DNA of 6,759 bases from the NCBI GenBank assembly GCA_015661585.1, contig DQVU01000220.1:1-6759 (forward strand), in the 5' to 3' direction. The position numbers were made by a program, and so were the translations under genes. The stretch is from Methanothermococcus okinawensis. GTDB taxonomy: Archaea > AGJL01 > Methanococci > Methanococcales > Methanococcaceae. The stretch's first letter is position 1; every line of letters starts with the position of its first letter. Below the pieces are notes generated by a model. The model saw only the letters and a list, made by a program, of their open reading frames with translations, had not been told where the DNA came from and did no database searches. This document shows positions 1 through 5,428 of this stretch, piece after piece.

Positions 1-173
1 ACCTCCCCATGTTCATAAGGAGACATGGTACCTGCATCTATCTGGAGGTAGGGATCTATCTTAACCATATTAACGTTGAAATTACGTGCCTTGAGGAGCC
101 TCCCTATTGAGGATGCAGTAATACCTTTACCTAAGGAGGAAACCACCCCACCTGTAATAAATATATACTTCAT
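1..173 (-). CDS. pyrG: CTP synthase, N-terminal part (cut by window edge)
   Basis: The first 57 codons of CTP synthase, which makes CTP from UTP, ATP and glutamine in pyrimidine nucleotide synthesis. The visible protein starts [18 protein letters not shown], the conserved synthetase-domain N-terminus with the P-loop-like [10 protein letters not shown], followed by [20 protein letters not shown] (residues about 38-57), which is nearly invariant in the family and contributes to the UTP/CTP and tetramer region. The ATG at 171-173 has a strong ribosome binding site, GGAGGT at 180-185, six bases upstream. The rest of the synthetase domain and the C-terminal glutaminase domain lie beyond the left edge. 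It is separated from prefoldin beta by 99 AT-rich bases with a candidate promoter, so it may be transcribed on its own. Identification is by recognised family sequence and is very secure. Confidence 0.96.
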   Translation of the reverse strand, partial: MKYIFITGGVVSSLGKGITASSIGRLLKARNFNVNMVKIDPYLQIDAGTMSPYEHGE

Positions 174-190
174 CTAGCTACCTCCAGATA

Positions 191-272
191 TTTATTAAAA
201 ATAATAATAATAAAATAAATAATAATAAAATAGAAATAAAAATATAGAATAATGAAAATAATTAAATATTTT
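191..272 (-). promoter_or_regulatory. AT-only spacer with candidate pyrG promoter
   Basis: This spacer between the prefoldin beta stop codon and pyrG is almost pure A/T, with an (AAT)n run at about 199-213. On the minus strand it has several T-rich runs, which in archaea can end the upstream transcript. It also has a TATA-like element, TATATTTTTA (237-246). Taking the usual 26-27 base distance, that box would start transcription near 216, giving a leader of about 43 bases with the pyrG binding site at 180-185. In such AT-rich DNA TATA-like matches arise by chance, so the exact box is uncertain. Confidence 0.4.
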
Positions 273-623
273 TTAAGAGACATTAGGGTTCTCCTGGAGT
301 ATCCTCTGAAGTGTCTGTTGTAATTCATTCAACCTCTCCTGCATTTTTTTCTCCTGTTTCTCTAAGGTTTTTACCCTTAACTCCAAGGTTTCCAACCTTT
401 CCTTTAACTCCTTTTCAACTTCCTTCTTGTTCCTCTTTACAAGGATACCTCCAGACATCTTATAAACTTCTTCTGATGGAGATTTCTCCATCTCCTCTAA
501 AGCCTTTTTTATATCCTTTATCTGAGATTCTACCTGCTGCCTCTGTAAGATTACTATCTGTAACTGCTGTTGTAGTTGTTGAAATTGTACAAGTTGGTTC
601 TGTACATTTGCCGGCAACTCCAT
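273..623 (-). CDS. pfdB: Prefoldin beta subunit (GimC beta)
   Basis: A 116-residue prefoldin beta subunit. Prefoldin is a cytosolic jellyfish-shaped chaperone of two alpha and four beta subunits that captures unfolded proteins with its coiled-coil tentacles and passes them to the thermosome. The protein shows the expected order: an N-terminal glutamine-rich helix (about 5-48, with [20 protein letters not shown]), a short beta-hairpin region (about 53-66, [14 protein letters not shown]), and a C-terminal helix rich in K, E, L and R (about 67-112) with heptad-like leucines. Length is normal for the family. The start ATG is preceded by AGGTGA and four bases, the spacing favoured in this window. 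It lies 24 bases after pcc1 and is probably the last gene of the superoperon, as an AT-only spacer follows. The family call is secure. Confidence 0.95.
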   Translation of the reverse strand: MELPANVQNQLVQFQQLQQQLQIVILQRQQVESQIKDIKKALEEMEKSPSEEVYKMSGGILVKRNKKEVEKELKERLETLELRVKTLEKQEKKMQERLNELQQTLQRILQENPNVS

Positions 624-647
624 AACTTCACCTTTTTATTTTTTTTA

Positions 648-929
648 TTATTTTTCTCTTATCAATTTATATATACTTTCCGCAACCTTTATCCATCTTA
701 TATAGGAGTAGAGAGATGCCTTTAATATACTGAGATCCTTGGCGTAGGTTTTCACCTTCAATGTACTTCCCTTAACCTCCATATCACTTCTGGATTTTAT
801 CTGTGTATCTAAATGTTCCAATAGAATACTTCTATATATTACCTCTGCCTCCTCCTTAGAGTCAAATTCTATCTCTAAGGAAAAGGAGAGATCCTCCATC
901 ATATCCCATTTAAGTGGGAGTTTCAACAT
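648..929 (-). CDS. pcc1: KEOPS complex subunit Pcc1
   Basis: A 93-residue protein of the Pcc1 family. Pcc1 is the dimerisation subunit of KEOPS (Kae1, Bud32, Cgi121, Pcc1), which installs the threonylcarbamoyl group of t6A at position 37 of ANN-decoding tRNAs. Diagnostic pieces are the first strand SFSLEIEFDS (about 15-24), the helix YRSILLEHLD (about 32-41), and the C-terminal AKDLSILKASLYSYIRWIKV (63-82), close to the family's AKDLSSLRGTLNSYLRWLKV pattern. The start at 929 overlaps the Brix gene by 20 bases and has a GAGG about seven bases upstream. In-frame ATGs at 902 and 899 would remove the overlap but have no good binding site, and either start keeps the full fold. Placement beside Brix and prefoldin matches the archaeal superoperon. 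The family call is firm; the start is not. Confidence 0.9.
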   Translation of the reverse strand: MLKLPLKWDMMEDLSFSLEIEFDSKEEAEVIYRSILLEHLDTQIKSRSDMEVKGSTLKVKTYAKDLSILKASLYSYIRWIKVAESIYKLIREK

Positions 930-1425
930 CTAAAACCCTCAGATCCTTTACAACTATAAGAGGTCCTATTTTTTTATCTCCTTTATAAAATTGAATGTAA
1001 AAGAGAGGTTCATTACCTCTTGGATTCTCCTCAAAGCACATCCTGAAGGAGGAGTCCTCAGAGATGATGCCAAAATCCTTGAAGAAGTTGTAGAAGAGAT
1101 CTTTATATACTACAGTATCCCCGTAAAATTCCATCTTTATTTTTCCCTCATCGTTTTTAACCTTTTTTCTACATACCTCCCTCTGCAGTTTCACAGATAT
1201 AAAGAGGAGTATCAACTTCTTCTCATTCATATCGTAAAGTTTCAACTTCCCTGGATTTGCCTTATACTCGTCTATTTTAATTATCTTAGGATGTTTATTG
1301 AATATATCTTTTAGTGGAGTTTTACCCCTTGTTAAGGATTTCCCTGCCAATACCCTCGCTAAGTCCTTTACAAAACTTCTCGTTCGTCGGGAGGGCTTCC
1401 TAGAGGTAGTTATAACCACTCCCAT
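910..1425 (-). CDS. Brix/Imp4-domain ribosome biogenesis protein
   Basis: A 171-residue single-domain Brix protein, the archaeal relative of eukaryotic Imp4, Brx1, Rpf1 and Rpf2, which assist ribosomal RNA processing and assembly. The N-terminal VITTSRKPSRRTRSFVKDLA (about 3-22), followed by RVLAG, is the family hallmark and probable RNA-contacting segment. The rest has the alternating strand and helix character of the domain and ends with PLIVVKDLRVLDV. I place the start at the ATG at 1423-1425 and not at the in-frame GTG three codons upstream (1432-1434). That GTG lies within GTGAT, which matches the anti-Shine-Dalgarno sequence and stands four bases before the ATG. The gene begins 11 bases after rpoP and its end overlaps the proposed pcc1 start. 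The precise rRNA target in archaea is not known from the sequence. Confidence 0.9.
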   Translation of the reverse strand: MGVVITTSRKPSRRTRSFVKDLARVLAGKSLTRGKTPLKDIFNKHPKIIKIDEYKANPGKLKLYDMNEKKLILLFISVKLQREVCRKKVKNDEGKIKMEFYGDTVVYKDLFYNFFKDFGIISEDSSFRMCFEENPRGNEPLFYIQFYKGDKKIGPLIVVKDLRVLDVETPT

Positions 1426-1436
1426 CTCTATCACAT

Positions 1437-1577
1437 TTATCTCGCAATAACCTTTTTGACAACCTTAGGCCTAACTTTTACAAGGATCTTGTTACTACAG
1501 TGGGGACATTTGGCCTTTAGATTTAACTCACTGGATGGGACAACCTTACCACAGTTCAGACATTTGTACTCTGCCAT
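1437..1577 (-). CDS. rpoP: DNA-directed RNA polymerase subunit P (Rpo12)
   Basis: A 46-residue zinc-ribbon subunit of archaeal RNA polymerase, counterpart of eukaryotic Rpb12, which helps assemble the Rpo3/Rpo10/Rpo11/Rpo12 platform. The translation runs from MAEYKCLNCGKVV to VVKKVIAR. The four zinc ligands are C6 and C9 (KCLNCG) and C24 and C27 (KCPHC), and the ending KVVKKVIAR is typical of the family. It is too short for many ORF filters and would be easy to miss. The ATG at 1575-1577 is preceded by GGTGG and four bases. The gene sits between L37Ae and the Brix gene, 28 bases after the former, exactly as in the archaeal superoperon. Length, cysteines and context all agree, so the call is secure. 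Confidence 0.96.
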   Translation of the reverse strand: MAEYKCLNCGKVVPSSELNLKAKCPHCSNKILVKVRPKVVKKVIAR

Positions 1578-1605
1578 AGTTCCACCGTAAAAAAGAAAAA
1601 TAAAA

Positions 1606-1896
1606 TTAGATCTCCCTACTCTTCTTCTCTATAACCCTCCTTATAGCCTTGGTTACAATCTTACCTGCACCAGTTTCTGGGGTGTAAGCTCCTCCTGCTA
1701 TTTTGGCACCACATTTCTTACATACCCATATTGAGGTACTTACCCTTCTTAACTTTTGGAATCCACAGACTGGACATTTATAACTCCTCTTCTGTTTTAT
1801 CTCTACGTCTCTTACTCTTACTCTGATTTTTCTACCGTATCTTGGTCCAAATCTTCCTGCTGGCCCTACCTTCTTTGTATGACTGAACTTTGCCAT
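1606..1896 (-). CDS. rpl37ae: Large-subunit ribosomal protein L37Ae (eL43)
   Basis: A 96-residue zinc-containing protein of the large ribosomal subunit. It shows the conserved basic N-terminus [20 protein letters not shown] and a C4 zinc finger with C41 and C44 (CPVC) and C59 and C62 (CKKC), followed by the family's [12 protein letters not shown] segment and a basic C-terminal helix. I place the start at the ATG at 1894-1896. A longer reading from the GTG at 1903-1905 would add three residues, but that GTG is inside the binding site AGGTGAG, and the family normally begins [11 protein letters not shown]. It starts 19 bases after the SBDS stop, with no promoter between, so the two are almost certainly cotranscribed. 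In many archaea exosome genes lie in this gap; here they do not. Confidence 0.96.
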   Translation of the reverse strand: MAKFSHTKKVGPAGRFGPRYGRKIRVRVRDVEIKQKRSYKCPVCGFQKLRRVSTSIWVCKKCGAKIAGGAYTPETGAGKIVTKAIRRVIEKKSREI

Positions 1897-1915
1897 ATCT
1901 CTCACCTTCTACCTT

Positions 1916-2617
1916 TTACAACTTTCTTAAAAGTTTAGTTTGGACGTTACCCTTTGTAAGTTTGTTTAAATGGGAGTAGAACTCTCCCTCTATCCCACTG
2001 GGTATCTCTATTATAAATATAAGGGAGCCGTCCCCCTGCCATTCCTCCTCCTTTACAGTTCCATACTCACGGAGAGAATAGTATACCGAAGAGGCATATT
2101 CAGGAGGGACCTTAACTGCTATTTCCCTCCTCTCAAACTTTATAGGTATTACCTTCTTAAGTTCTTTCATAATATGGGGGACTTGCTCTTCTGCAGACTT
2201 GTAGATGTCTATATTTACCCTCGCCTCCTCTAAGGCTTTCTCAATCCTCTTTGGAGGATGAGGGGTGCCAGTTTGCGGATTTATAGTGTTTCTAGCAATT
2301 ATAGAAATTATCTGTTTCTTCTTTTTCTCCTTCATCTCCCTTCTCTGTTGTGCGGTAAGTTGGACAGTACCCTTAGTTATTATCTTCTTGGCAATTTCAT
2401 ATATATCTGTAGTTCCAAAAACTTTTTTTAGAAGTTCCTCTGAGACTTTCTCCCCCTTATTGGCGTCCCTGTAAACAGCCTCAGAGGCAAGTGTCTCAGA
2501 CATATCTACAGGCTGACCTTCCTTTAATTTAGCTGCCAAGTAGGGATCTACCAGTATTTCAAACCTCTCTCCGTGGGACTGAAACCGTGCAATTACCGCC
2601 TTCTCCAACGATACCAT
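1916..2617 (-). CDS. sbds: Ribosome maturation protein SBDS
   Basis: The archaeal Shwachman-Bodian-Diamond protein (233 residues), which in eukaryotes works with EFL1 to remove eIF6 from the new large subunit, and is presumed to have a related role in archaea. Three domains can be placed roughly: the N-terminal FYSH domain (about 1-90, with [16 protein letters not shown] at about 10-25 and the helix ending [16 protein letters not shown]), a central helical domain (about 95-160, with [20 protein letters not shown]), and a C-terminal ferredoxin-like domain (about 165-233, with [18 protein letters not shown]). Length is normal. The ATG at 2615-2617 is preceded by GGGGAT and three bases. An 83-base AT-rich spacer from psmA holds a candidate promoter, so SBDS may start its own transcript as well as receive read-through from psmA. 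The call is very secure. Confidence 0.96.
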   Translation of the reverse strand: MVSLEKAVIARFQSHGERFEILVDPYLAAKLKEGQPVDMSETLASEAVYRDANKGEKVSEELLKKVFGTTDIYEIAKKIITKGTVQLTAQQRREMKEKKKKQIISIIARNTINPQTGTPHPPKRIEKALEEARVNIDIYKSAEEQVPHIMKELKKVIPIKFERREIAVKVPPEYASSVYYSLREYGTVKEEEWQGDGSLIFIIEIPSGIEGEFYSHLNKLTKGNVQTKLLRKL

Positions 2618-2700
2618 ACTATCCCCTTTTAATTTATATACCTTTCGATTAACAGTGTCAACAGTAAGAATGAGAAATATATATGATATTTAAAAACTCC
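2618..2700 (-). promoter_or_regulatory. psmA-SBDS spacer with candidate promoter and direct repeat
   Basis: On the minus strand ATATATATTT (2675-2684) is a good archaeal TATA-like element. Transcription would start near 2653, leaving a leader of about 35 bases that contains the GGGGAT binding site of SBDS. A second box, AATTTATATA on the plus strand (2631-2640), reads TATATAAATT on the minus strand but would start transcription at or inside the start codon, so I prefer the first. Over the predicted start lies a direct repeat, AACAGT GTC AACAGT on the plus strand (2651-2665). Short T runs after the psmA stop could weakly terminate psmA transcripts. No experimental support can be read from sequence. 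Confidence 0.4.
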
Positions 2701-3501
2701 CTATTCCTCCTTACCGTTCTCCTCTTCTTTATCCTCCTTACTACTCTTCTCCTTCTCCTCTTCTTCTTCAGCCTTAATAAGTTCTTTAGCCTTCTTTACA
2801 AGTTCTTCAATCTTTTCATAGTCTATCTTCTCCATAATCTTAGTATCTGTCCTAATTATTGCCATATCCACATTCTTTGGATTCAACTCCTCCTTGGAGA
2901 CCTTATAGAGCGTATATATAGCCAACTCCATAGCCTCATCTAAGGACATATCTTCTCTATATTTTTCCTCCAAGATATCCATTGCTAAGGATCTACCTGC
3001 ACCTATTGCCGAGGCCTTGTACTCTATCAACGCCCCACTGGGATCTGTTTCAAACAACCTGGAACTATGTCTATCTATACCTGCAATTAGTAGAGATACT
3101 CCGAAAGGCCTAACACCTCCATGCTGTGTATAGGCCTGCTTGATATCACTAATCCTCTTTGCAAGGGCTTCAACTGTTATAGGTTCATCGTAGGTTAGCC
3201 TGTTTATCTGGGCCTCTAATCTAGCCCTGTCTATCAGTACTCTGGCATCTGCCACAAGTCCAGAAGTTGCGGCCATTATATGATCGTCAATCTGGAATAT
3301 CTTCTCTACAGAACATACCTCTATTAACTTACTTGTAACTCTCCTATCCACTGCCAATATCACTCCTTCTTTACACCTGATACCAATAGCTGTGGTACCC
3401 CGTCTAACAGCCTCTCTCGCATACTCTACCTGATACAACCTACCCTCTGGACTGAATACCGTTATTGCTCTATCGTATCCTGCTGCTGGAACTAGTTGCA
3501 T
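2701..3501 (-). CDS. psmA: 20S proteasome alpha subunit
   Basis: The structural alpha subunit of the archaeal 20S proteasome (266 residues). Seven alpha subunits form each outer ring, gating the channel to the catalytic beta subunits and docking ATPases such as PAN. The signature [20 protein letters not shown] (9-28) is the alpha-type N-terminal segment that forms the gate and helix H0. K67 in SVEKIF corresponds by position to the conserved lysine that receives the HbYX tails of activators. The Ntn-hydrolase fold follows, without the threonine nucleophile, as expected for alpha. The last 27 or so residues are a charged E/K tail that is longer than in many homologues. The ATG at 3499-3501 follows GGAGGG and five bases. 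It begins 47 bases after the ZPR1 gene and heads the superoperon. Confidence 0.97.
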   Translation of the reverse strand: MQLVPAAGYDRAITVFSPEGRLYQVEYAREAVRRGTTAIGIRCKEGVILAVDRRVTSKLIEVCSVEKIFQIDDHIMAATSGLVADARVLIDRARLEAQINRLTYDEPITVEALAKRISDIKQAYTQHGGVRPFGVSLLIAGIDRHSSRLFETDPSGALIEYKASAIGAGRSLAMDILEEKYREDMSLDEAMELAIYTLYKVSKEELNPKNVDMAIIRTDTKIMEKIDYEKIEELVKKAKELIKAEEEEEKEKSSKEDKEEENGKEE

Positions 3502-3548
3502 CCTTTCCCTCCAGATGATCTGTATTAATTTAAAAATATAACGATTAG
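3502..3548 (-). promoter_or_regulatory. AT-rich spacer with possible psmA promoter
   Basis: The 47-base gap between the ZPR1 gene and psmA contains TTATATTTTTAAAT on the minus strand (about 3527-3540), a TATA-like element. With the usual distance, transcription would begin near 3510, which would place the start on top of the GGAGGG binding site (3507-3512). Either the box used lies slightly upstream, in the AT-rich end of the ZPR1 gene, or psmA is mainly read from the ZPR1 promoter. I record it as possible only. Confidence 0.3.
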
Positions 3549-4139
3549 TTACTTATTTTTATTCTTTTCCATGATGAATATATTACCCTCAATTAGCATT
3601 TTAATCTCCTCTTCACTTAGTCTTTCTTCCTTAACACTATCACCAATTATGGCACTGTGACCTAAGGGATCCTCTATAATGAGGGTGATATTTTCTTTTC
3701 CCTTCTTAACATCTTCAATTCTTTTCAGAATTTCCTCCCCTTTTCTCTTTTCTTCACCATCTACCCATTTTAAAAGCATCTTCAAAGAATCCTCAAGACG
3801 ATTTAAAACCCCCTCTACATTAGATATATAACCCTCAGATGCCGGCCCAGGTCTAACCTCGAACCCCCATTCAGGTATCTTTATATAGCCAGTGGAACTT
3901 CTAACAACCCTCTTATTCAGATCCTCCTCACCAGATACTCTCAGGATGTATCTTTTAGGTTCTTTAACTTCAAGAGGAATAATATCACTTTTTCTATACT
4001 TACATCTATCACATATCATAGTTGTCTCCATTACCTTACCAAAGTAAGGAATATCTAACTGGTTACTAAATATCTTAAAGGTATTTTTCCCTCCACATAT
4101 GGGACAATCTATGATATTAACTGGTTTGATATTTTCCAT
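3549..4139 (-). CDS. zpr1: ZPR1-type zinc-finger protein
   Basis: A 196-residue archaeal ZPR1 protein with one zinc finger and one following domain, half of the duplicated eukaryotic form. The finger has C12 and C15 (CPICGG) and C43 and C46 ([10 protein letters not shown]), with the characteristic [14 protein letters not shown] between. The beta-helix-like domain (about 60-110) contains [20 protein letters not shown] and then [12 protein letters not shown] charged helical stretch ends the protein. Eukaryotic Zpr1 binds and helps fold elongation factor eEF1A, so a role with archaeal EF1A is a reasonable inference. I use the ATG at 4137-4139; the in-frame GTG at 4146-4148 is part of GTGAT, a binding site four bases before that ATG. 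It is divergent from the Eha operon and 47 bases upstream of psmA, with which it may be cotranscribed. Confidence 0.9.
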   Translation of the reverse strand: MENIKPVNIIDCPICGGKNTFKIFSNQLDIPYFGKVMETTMICDRCKYRKSDIIPLEVKEPKRYILRVSGEEDLNKRVVRSSTGYIKIPEWGFEVRPGPASEGYISNVEGVLNRLEDSLKMLLKWVDGEEKRKGEEILKRIEDVKKGKENITLIIEDPLGHSAIIGDSVKEERLSEEEIKMLIEGNIFIMEKNKNK

Positions 4140-4179
4140 TTCTATCACACTTCTTAGAAACTATAAAAGATACTCACGT

Positions 4180-4200
4180 TAAATAATAATATAATTTACT
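4180..4200 (-). promoter_or_regulatory. Candidate promoter of zpr1
   Basis: On the minus strand this stretch reads as an AT-rich run containing AAATTATATTATT, a plausible TATA box centred near 4191. Transcription would start near 4165, giving a leader of about 25 bases that includes the GTGAT binding site. A second TATA-like element, TTTTATAG (about 4160-4167, minus strand), would start transcription at the start codon and is less consistent with a leader. The call rests on spacing and composition alone. Confidence 0.35.
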
Positions 4201-4367
4201 ATTTTTTGACAGTTGAGTTATCAGAGAATAACGACTCTCTTTTTCACATGGTTTTGAAGATCTCCTATTTCTATTTATGTATCAGAGGGCTAATTTTGAT
4301 TATTTTATATTATAATACAAATATTAATTAAATTAATTAAAATAATTATTATTATAATTATAATGAT

Positions 4368-4387
4368 AACTGTTACTGCTAACAGTT
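4368..4387. repeat. Perfect 8-base inverted repeat, candidate operator
   Basis: AACTGTTA, four bases (CTGC), then TAACAGTT: both 8-base arms match perfectly, with half-site centres 12 bases apart, close to one helical turn. It lies about 80 bases upstream of the TATA-like box of the helix-turn-helix/Eha operon. Dimeric helix-turn-helix regulators commonly bind sites of this shape, and the first gene downstream encodes one. As RNA it could also form a short hairpin, but there is no T run after it and no gene just upstream on the plus strand, so a terminator is unlikely. Binding by that protein is an inference. Confidence 0.5.
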
Positions 4388-4458
4388 GTACAAAACCTAA
4401 TTTAATAGGAAGAGTTATTTAAAATTACTGATGACTATAACTGTACCTTTAACATCAA

Positions 4459-4497
4459 AAATTATATATATACCTTTCTTATAGGATAATATTATTC
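4459..4497 (+). promoter_or_regulatory. Candidate promoter of the regulator-Eha operon
   Basis: TTATATATATA (about 4462-4472) preceded by an A-rich run (4457-4461) looks like an archaeal TATA box with a B-recognition element. The expected start is about 26 bases downstream, near 4493, leaving a leader of some 33 bases with AGGGG (4516-4520) five bases before the ATG. The palindrome ATAATATTAT (4486-4495) covers the predicted start, where a bound repressor would block transcription. This is the only good TATA-like element at suitable distance before the gene. Confidence 0.55.
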
Positions 4498-4525
4498 CCA
4501 TGCGATATTTTTTTAAGGGGAAAAG

Positions 4526-5161
4526 ATGTATAAAAAACTAGATGTGATAGAGCGTGCCATCCTTCTAAATCCTAAATATATAAGAATATTCCGTAATAAG
4601 TTGAAAATAACCCAGTCTAAGTTAGCAAAGGAGAGTGGAGTTAGCCAACCTCACTTGAGTATGTTAGAAAAGGGAAAGAGGAAGGCTACTAAATCTCATG
4701 CCGCTGCAATAACCTTGGGACTTCTAAAATGTAGCGATATCTGGGATAAAAAGGATCCTATAGATTATCTATTAGATGTCCTTTCCTTGACAAAGTTGGA
4801 ATCTACAGTTGTGAAGTTTGTAAAGGAGATAACAGAGGGAGATAGTATATATAAGAGATACATCGAGGGTTATCCTGTTTATATTGTAGATAGAGATTCC
4901 TTTACAGATTATCTGAAGAGAAACATTAATGTAATATCTATAAAAGATGTGAAGTTTTTCAGGGGCAGGATGGTGGTAGAAGGACTATATTCTGACAACC
5001 AGGAGGTAATTATATCCTTAGACTGCTCAGATATAAGGAGGTTGGAGGGTAAGATATCTAAAACCATCGGAAAAAAGGTAATAATTCAGATATTCCCAAA
5101 GGATGAGATGCCACCTATATACTCTCTTAAAAAGGATGGGATGGTTATAAACTGTTGGTAG
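4526..5161 (+). CDS. XRE-type helix-turn-helix transcriptional regulator, linked to Eha
   Basis: A 211-residue soluble DNA-binding protein. Residues about 18-66 form a Cro/C1 (XRE) helix-turn-helix domain: [19 protein letters not shown] (23-41), then [13 protein letters not shown], with the usual Q30, the turn at G38-V39, and E48-K49-G50 after the recognition helix. The C-terminal part (about 85-211) has mixed helix and strand, with few clear landmarks; I do not recognise a ligand-binding family in it and see no CBS, ACT or cysteine-rich metal site. The ATG is preceded by AGGGG. The stop codon overlaps the binding site of ehaA, so the regulator and hydrogenase genes are surely cotranscribed and probably translationally coupled. 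An operon-specific regulator, perhaps autoregulated through the upstream palindromes, is the natural inference. Signal and sign of control are unknown. Confidence 0.85.
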   Translation: MYKKLDVIERAILLNPKYIRIFRNKLKITQSKLAKESGVSQPHLSMLEKGKRKATKSHAAAITLGLLKCSDIWDKKDPIDYLLDVLSLTKLESTVVKFVKEITEGDSIYKRYIEGYPVYIVDRDSFTDYLKRNINVISIKDVKFFRGRMVVEGLYSDNQEVIISLDCSDIRRLEGKISKTIGKKVIIQIFPKDEMPPIYSLKKDGMVINCW

Positions 5162-5170
5162 GTGATGAAG

Positions 5171-5428
5171 TTGATATTTTATTATATTCTCTCTCTTGCG
5201 ATATCCTTAGTTGTTGGATTTATTATAAGACTACCTTTAAAGATAGATACTAACTCCTTCAAGGGAAATCTATTTTTCCCTACTGTATTTGTTACCTTGG
5301 GGTTGATGGCTATTGTTGATATTTTATTTAATTTAAACCTAGTTTTTAGTATCATAGTCGGAATATTATCTCCTCTCTTTTCTAAGTACGTTGATGTTAT
5401 ATTTCCAGGTGTAAGTTATGGAGGTTAG
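5171..5428 (+). CDS. ehaA: Energy-converting hydrogenase A subunit EhaA
   Basis: A small integral membrane protein, 85 residues from the start I prefer, at the head of the Eha hydrogenase genes. It has about three hydrophobic segments: near the N-terminus ([18 protein letters not shown]), in the middle ([19 protein letters not shown]) and after that ([14 protein letters not shown]). I place the start at TTG (5171-5173), because GGTGAT (5161-5166) stands exactly four bases upstream, the spacing seen at other genes here. ATG at 5165 or GTG at 5162 would give 87 or 88 residues, but both overlap that binding site. It follows the regulator directly and its end overlaps ehaB by 11 bases. Identification rests on operon position, size and topology; its individual function in the membrane arm of Eha is not established. 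Confidence 0.8.
   Translation: MIFYYILSLAISLVVGFIIRLPLKIDTNSFKGNLFFPTVFVTLGLMAIVDILFNLNLVFSIIVGILSPLFSKYVDVIFPGVSYGG

Larger units (their letters stand above)
4140..4525. other. Divergent intergenic region between zpr1 and the Eha operon
   Basis: These 386 bases separate the two divergent transcription units and are long for this compact stretch. I find no convincing gene: the longest readable small ORF (4248-4331) has no binding site. The region contains candidate promoters at both ends, an imperfect inverted repeat (about 4216-4237, GTTAT six bases ATAAC), an extremely AT-rich core (about 4290-4365) with repeated ATAATTAT and TTAATTAA units, a perfect inverted repeat at 4368-4387, and a small palindrome at 4486-4495. 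The part at about 4215-4290 is less AT-rich than its surroundings, which could reflect an untranslated RNA or simply spacer. The layout suits a regulated promoter region. Confidence 0.6.

Noticed and set aside
199..213. AAT triplet run as a possible functional microsatellite or origin element
   Set aside because: It is short, lies in an AT-only spacer between ordinary genes, and has no accompanying origin-box repeats or replication gene.
311..625. Plus-strand open frame opposite prefoldin beta
   Set aside because: It is the antisense of a securely identified gene, is rich in S, P and L as expected of such a shadow, and has no family resemblance or convincing binding site.
991..1314. Plus-strand open frame opposite the Brix gene
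   Set aside because: The Brix gene on the minus strand is certain from its N-terminal motif; this frame has no recognisable domain and lies wholly within it.
1970..2474. Two plus-strand open frames opposite SBDS
   Set aside because: Both are contained within SBDS, are hydrophobic or tyrosine-rich by codon complement, and have no supporting context.
2683..2943. Leucine-rich plus-strand frame resembling a membrane protein
   Set aside because: Its hydrophobicity comes from the antisense of the E/K-rich tail codons of psmA (GAG/AAG give CTC/CTT), so it is a shadow.
4248..4331. Small plus-strand ORF of 27 codons in the divergent spacer
   Set aside because: It has no ribosome binding site, runs into an AT-only stretch, and its composition matches chance translation of AT-rich DNA.
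4342..4361. Repeated ATAATTAT palindromes
   Set aside because: They consist of A and T only in a stretch of extreme AT content, where such self-complementary words are expected by chance.
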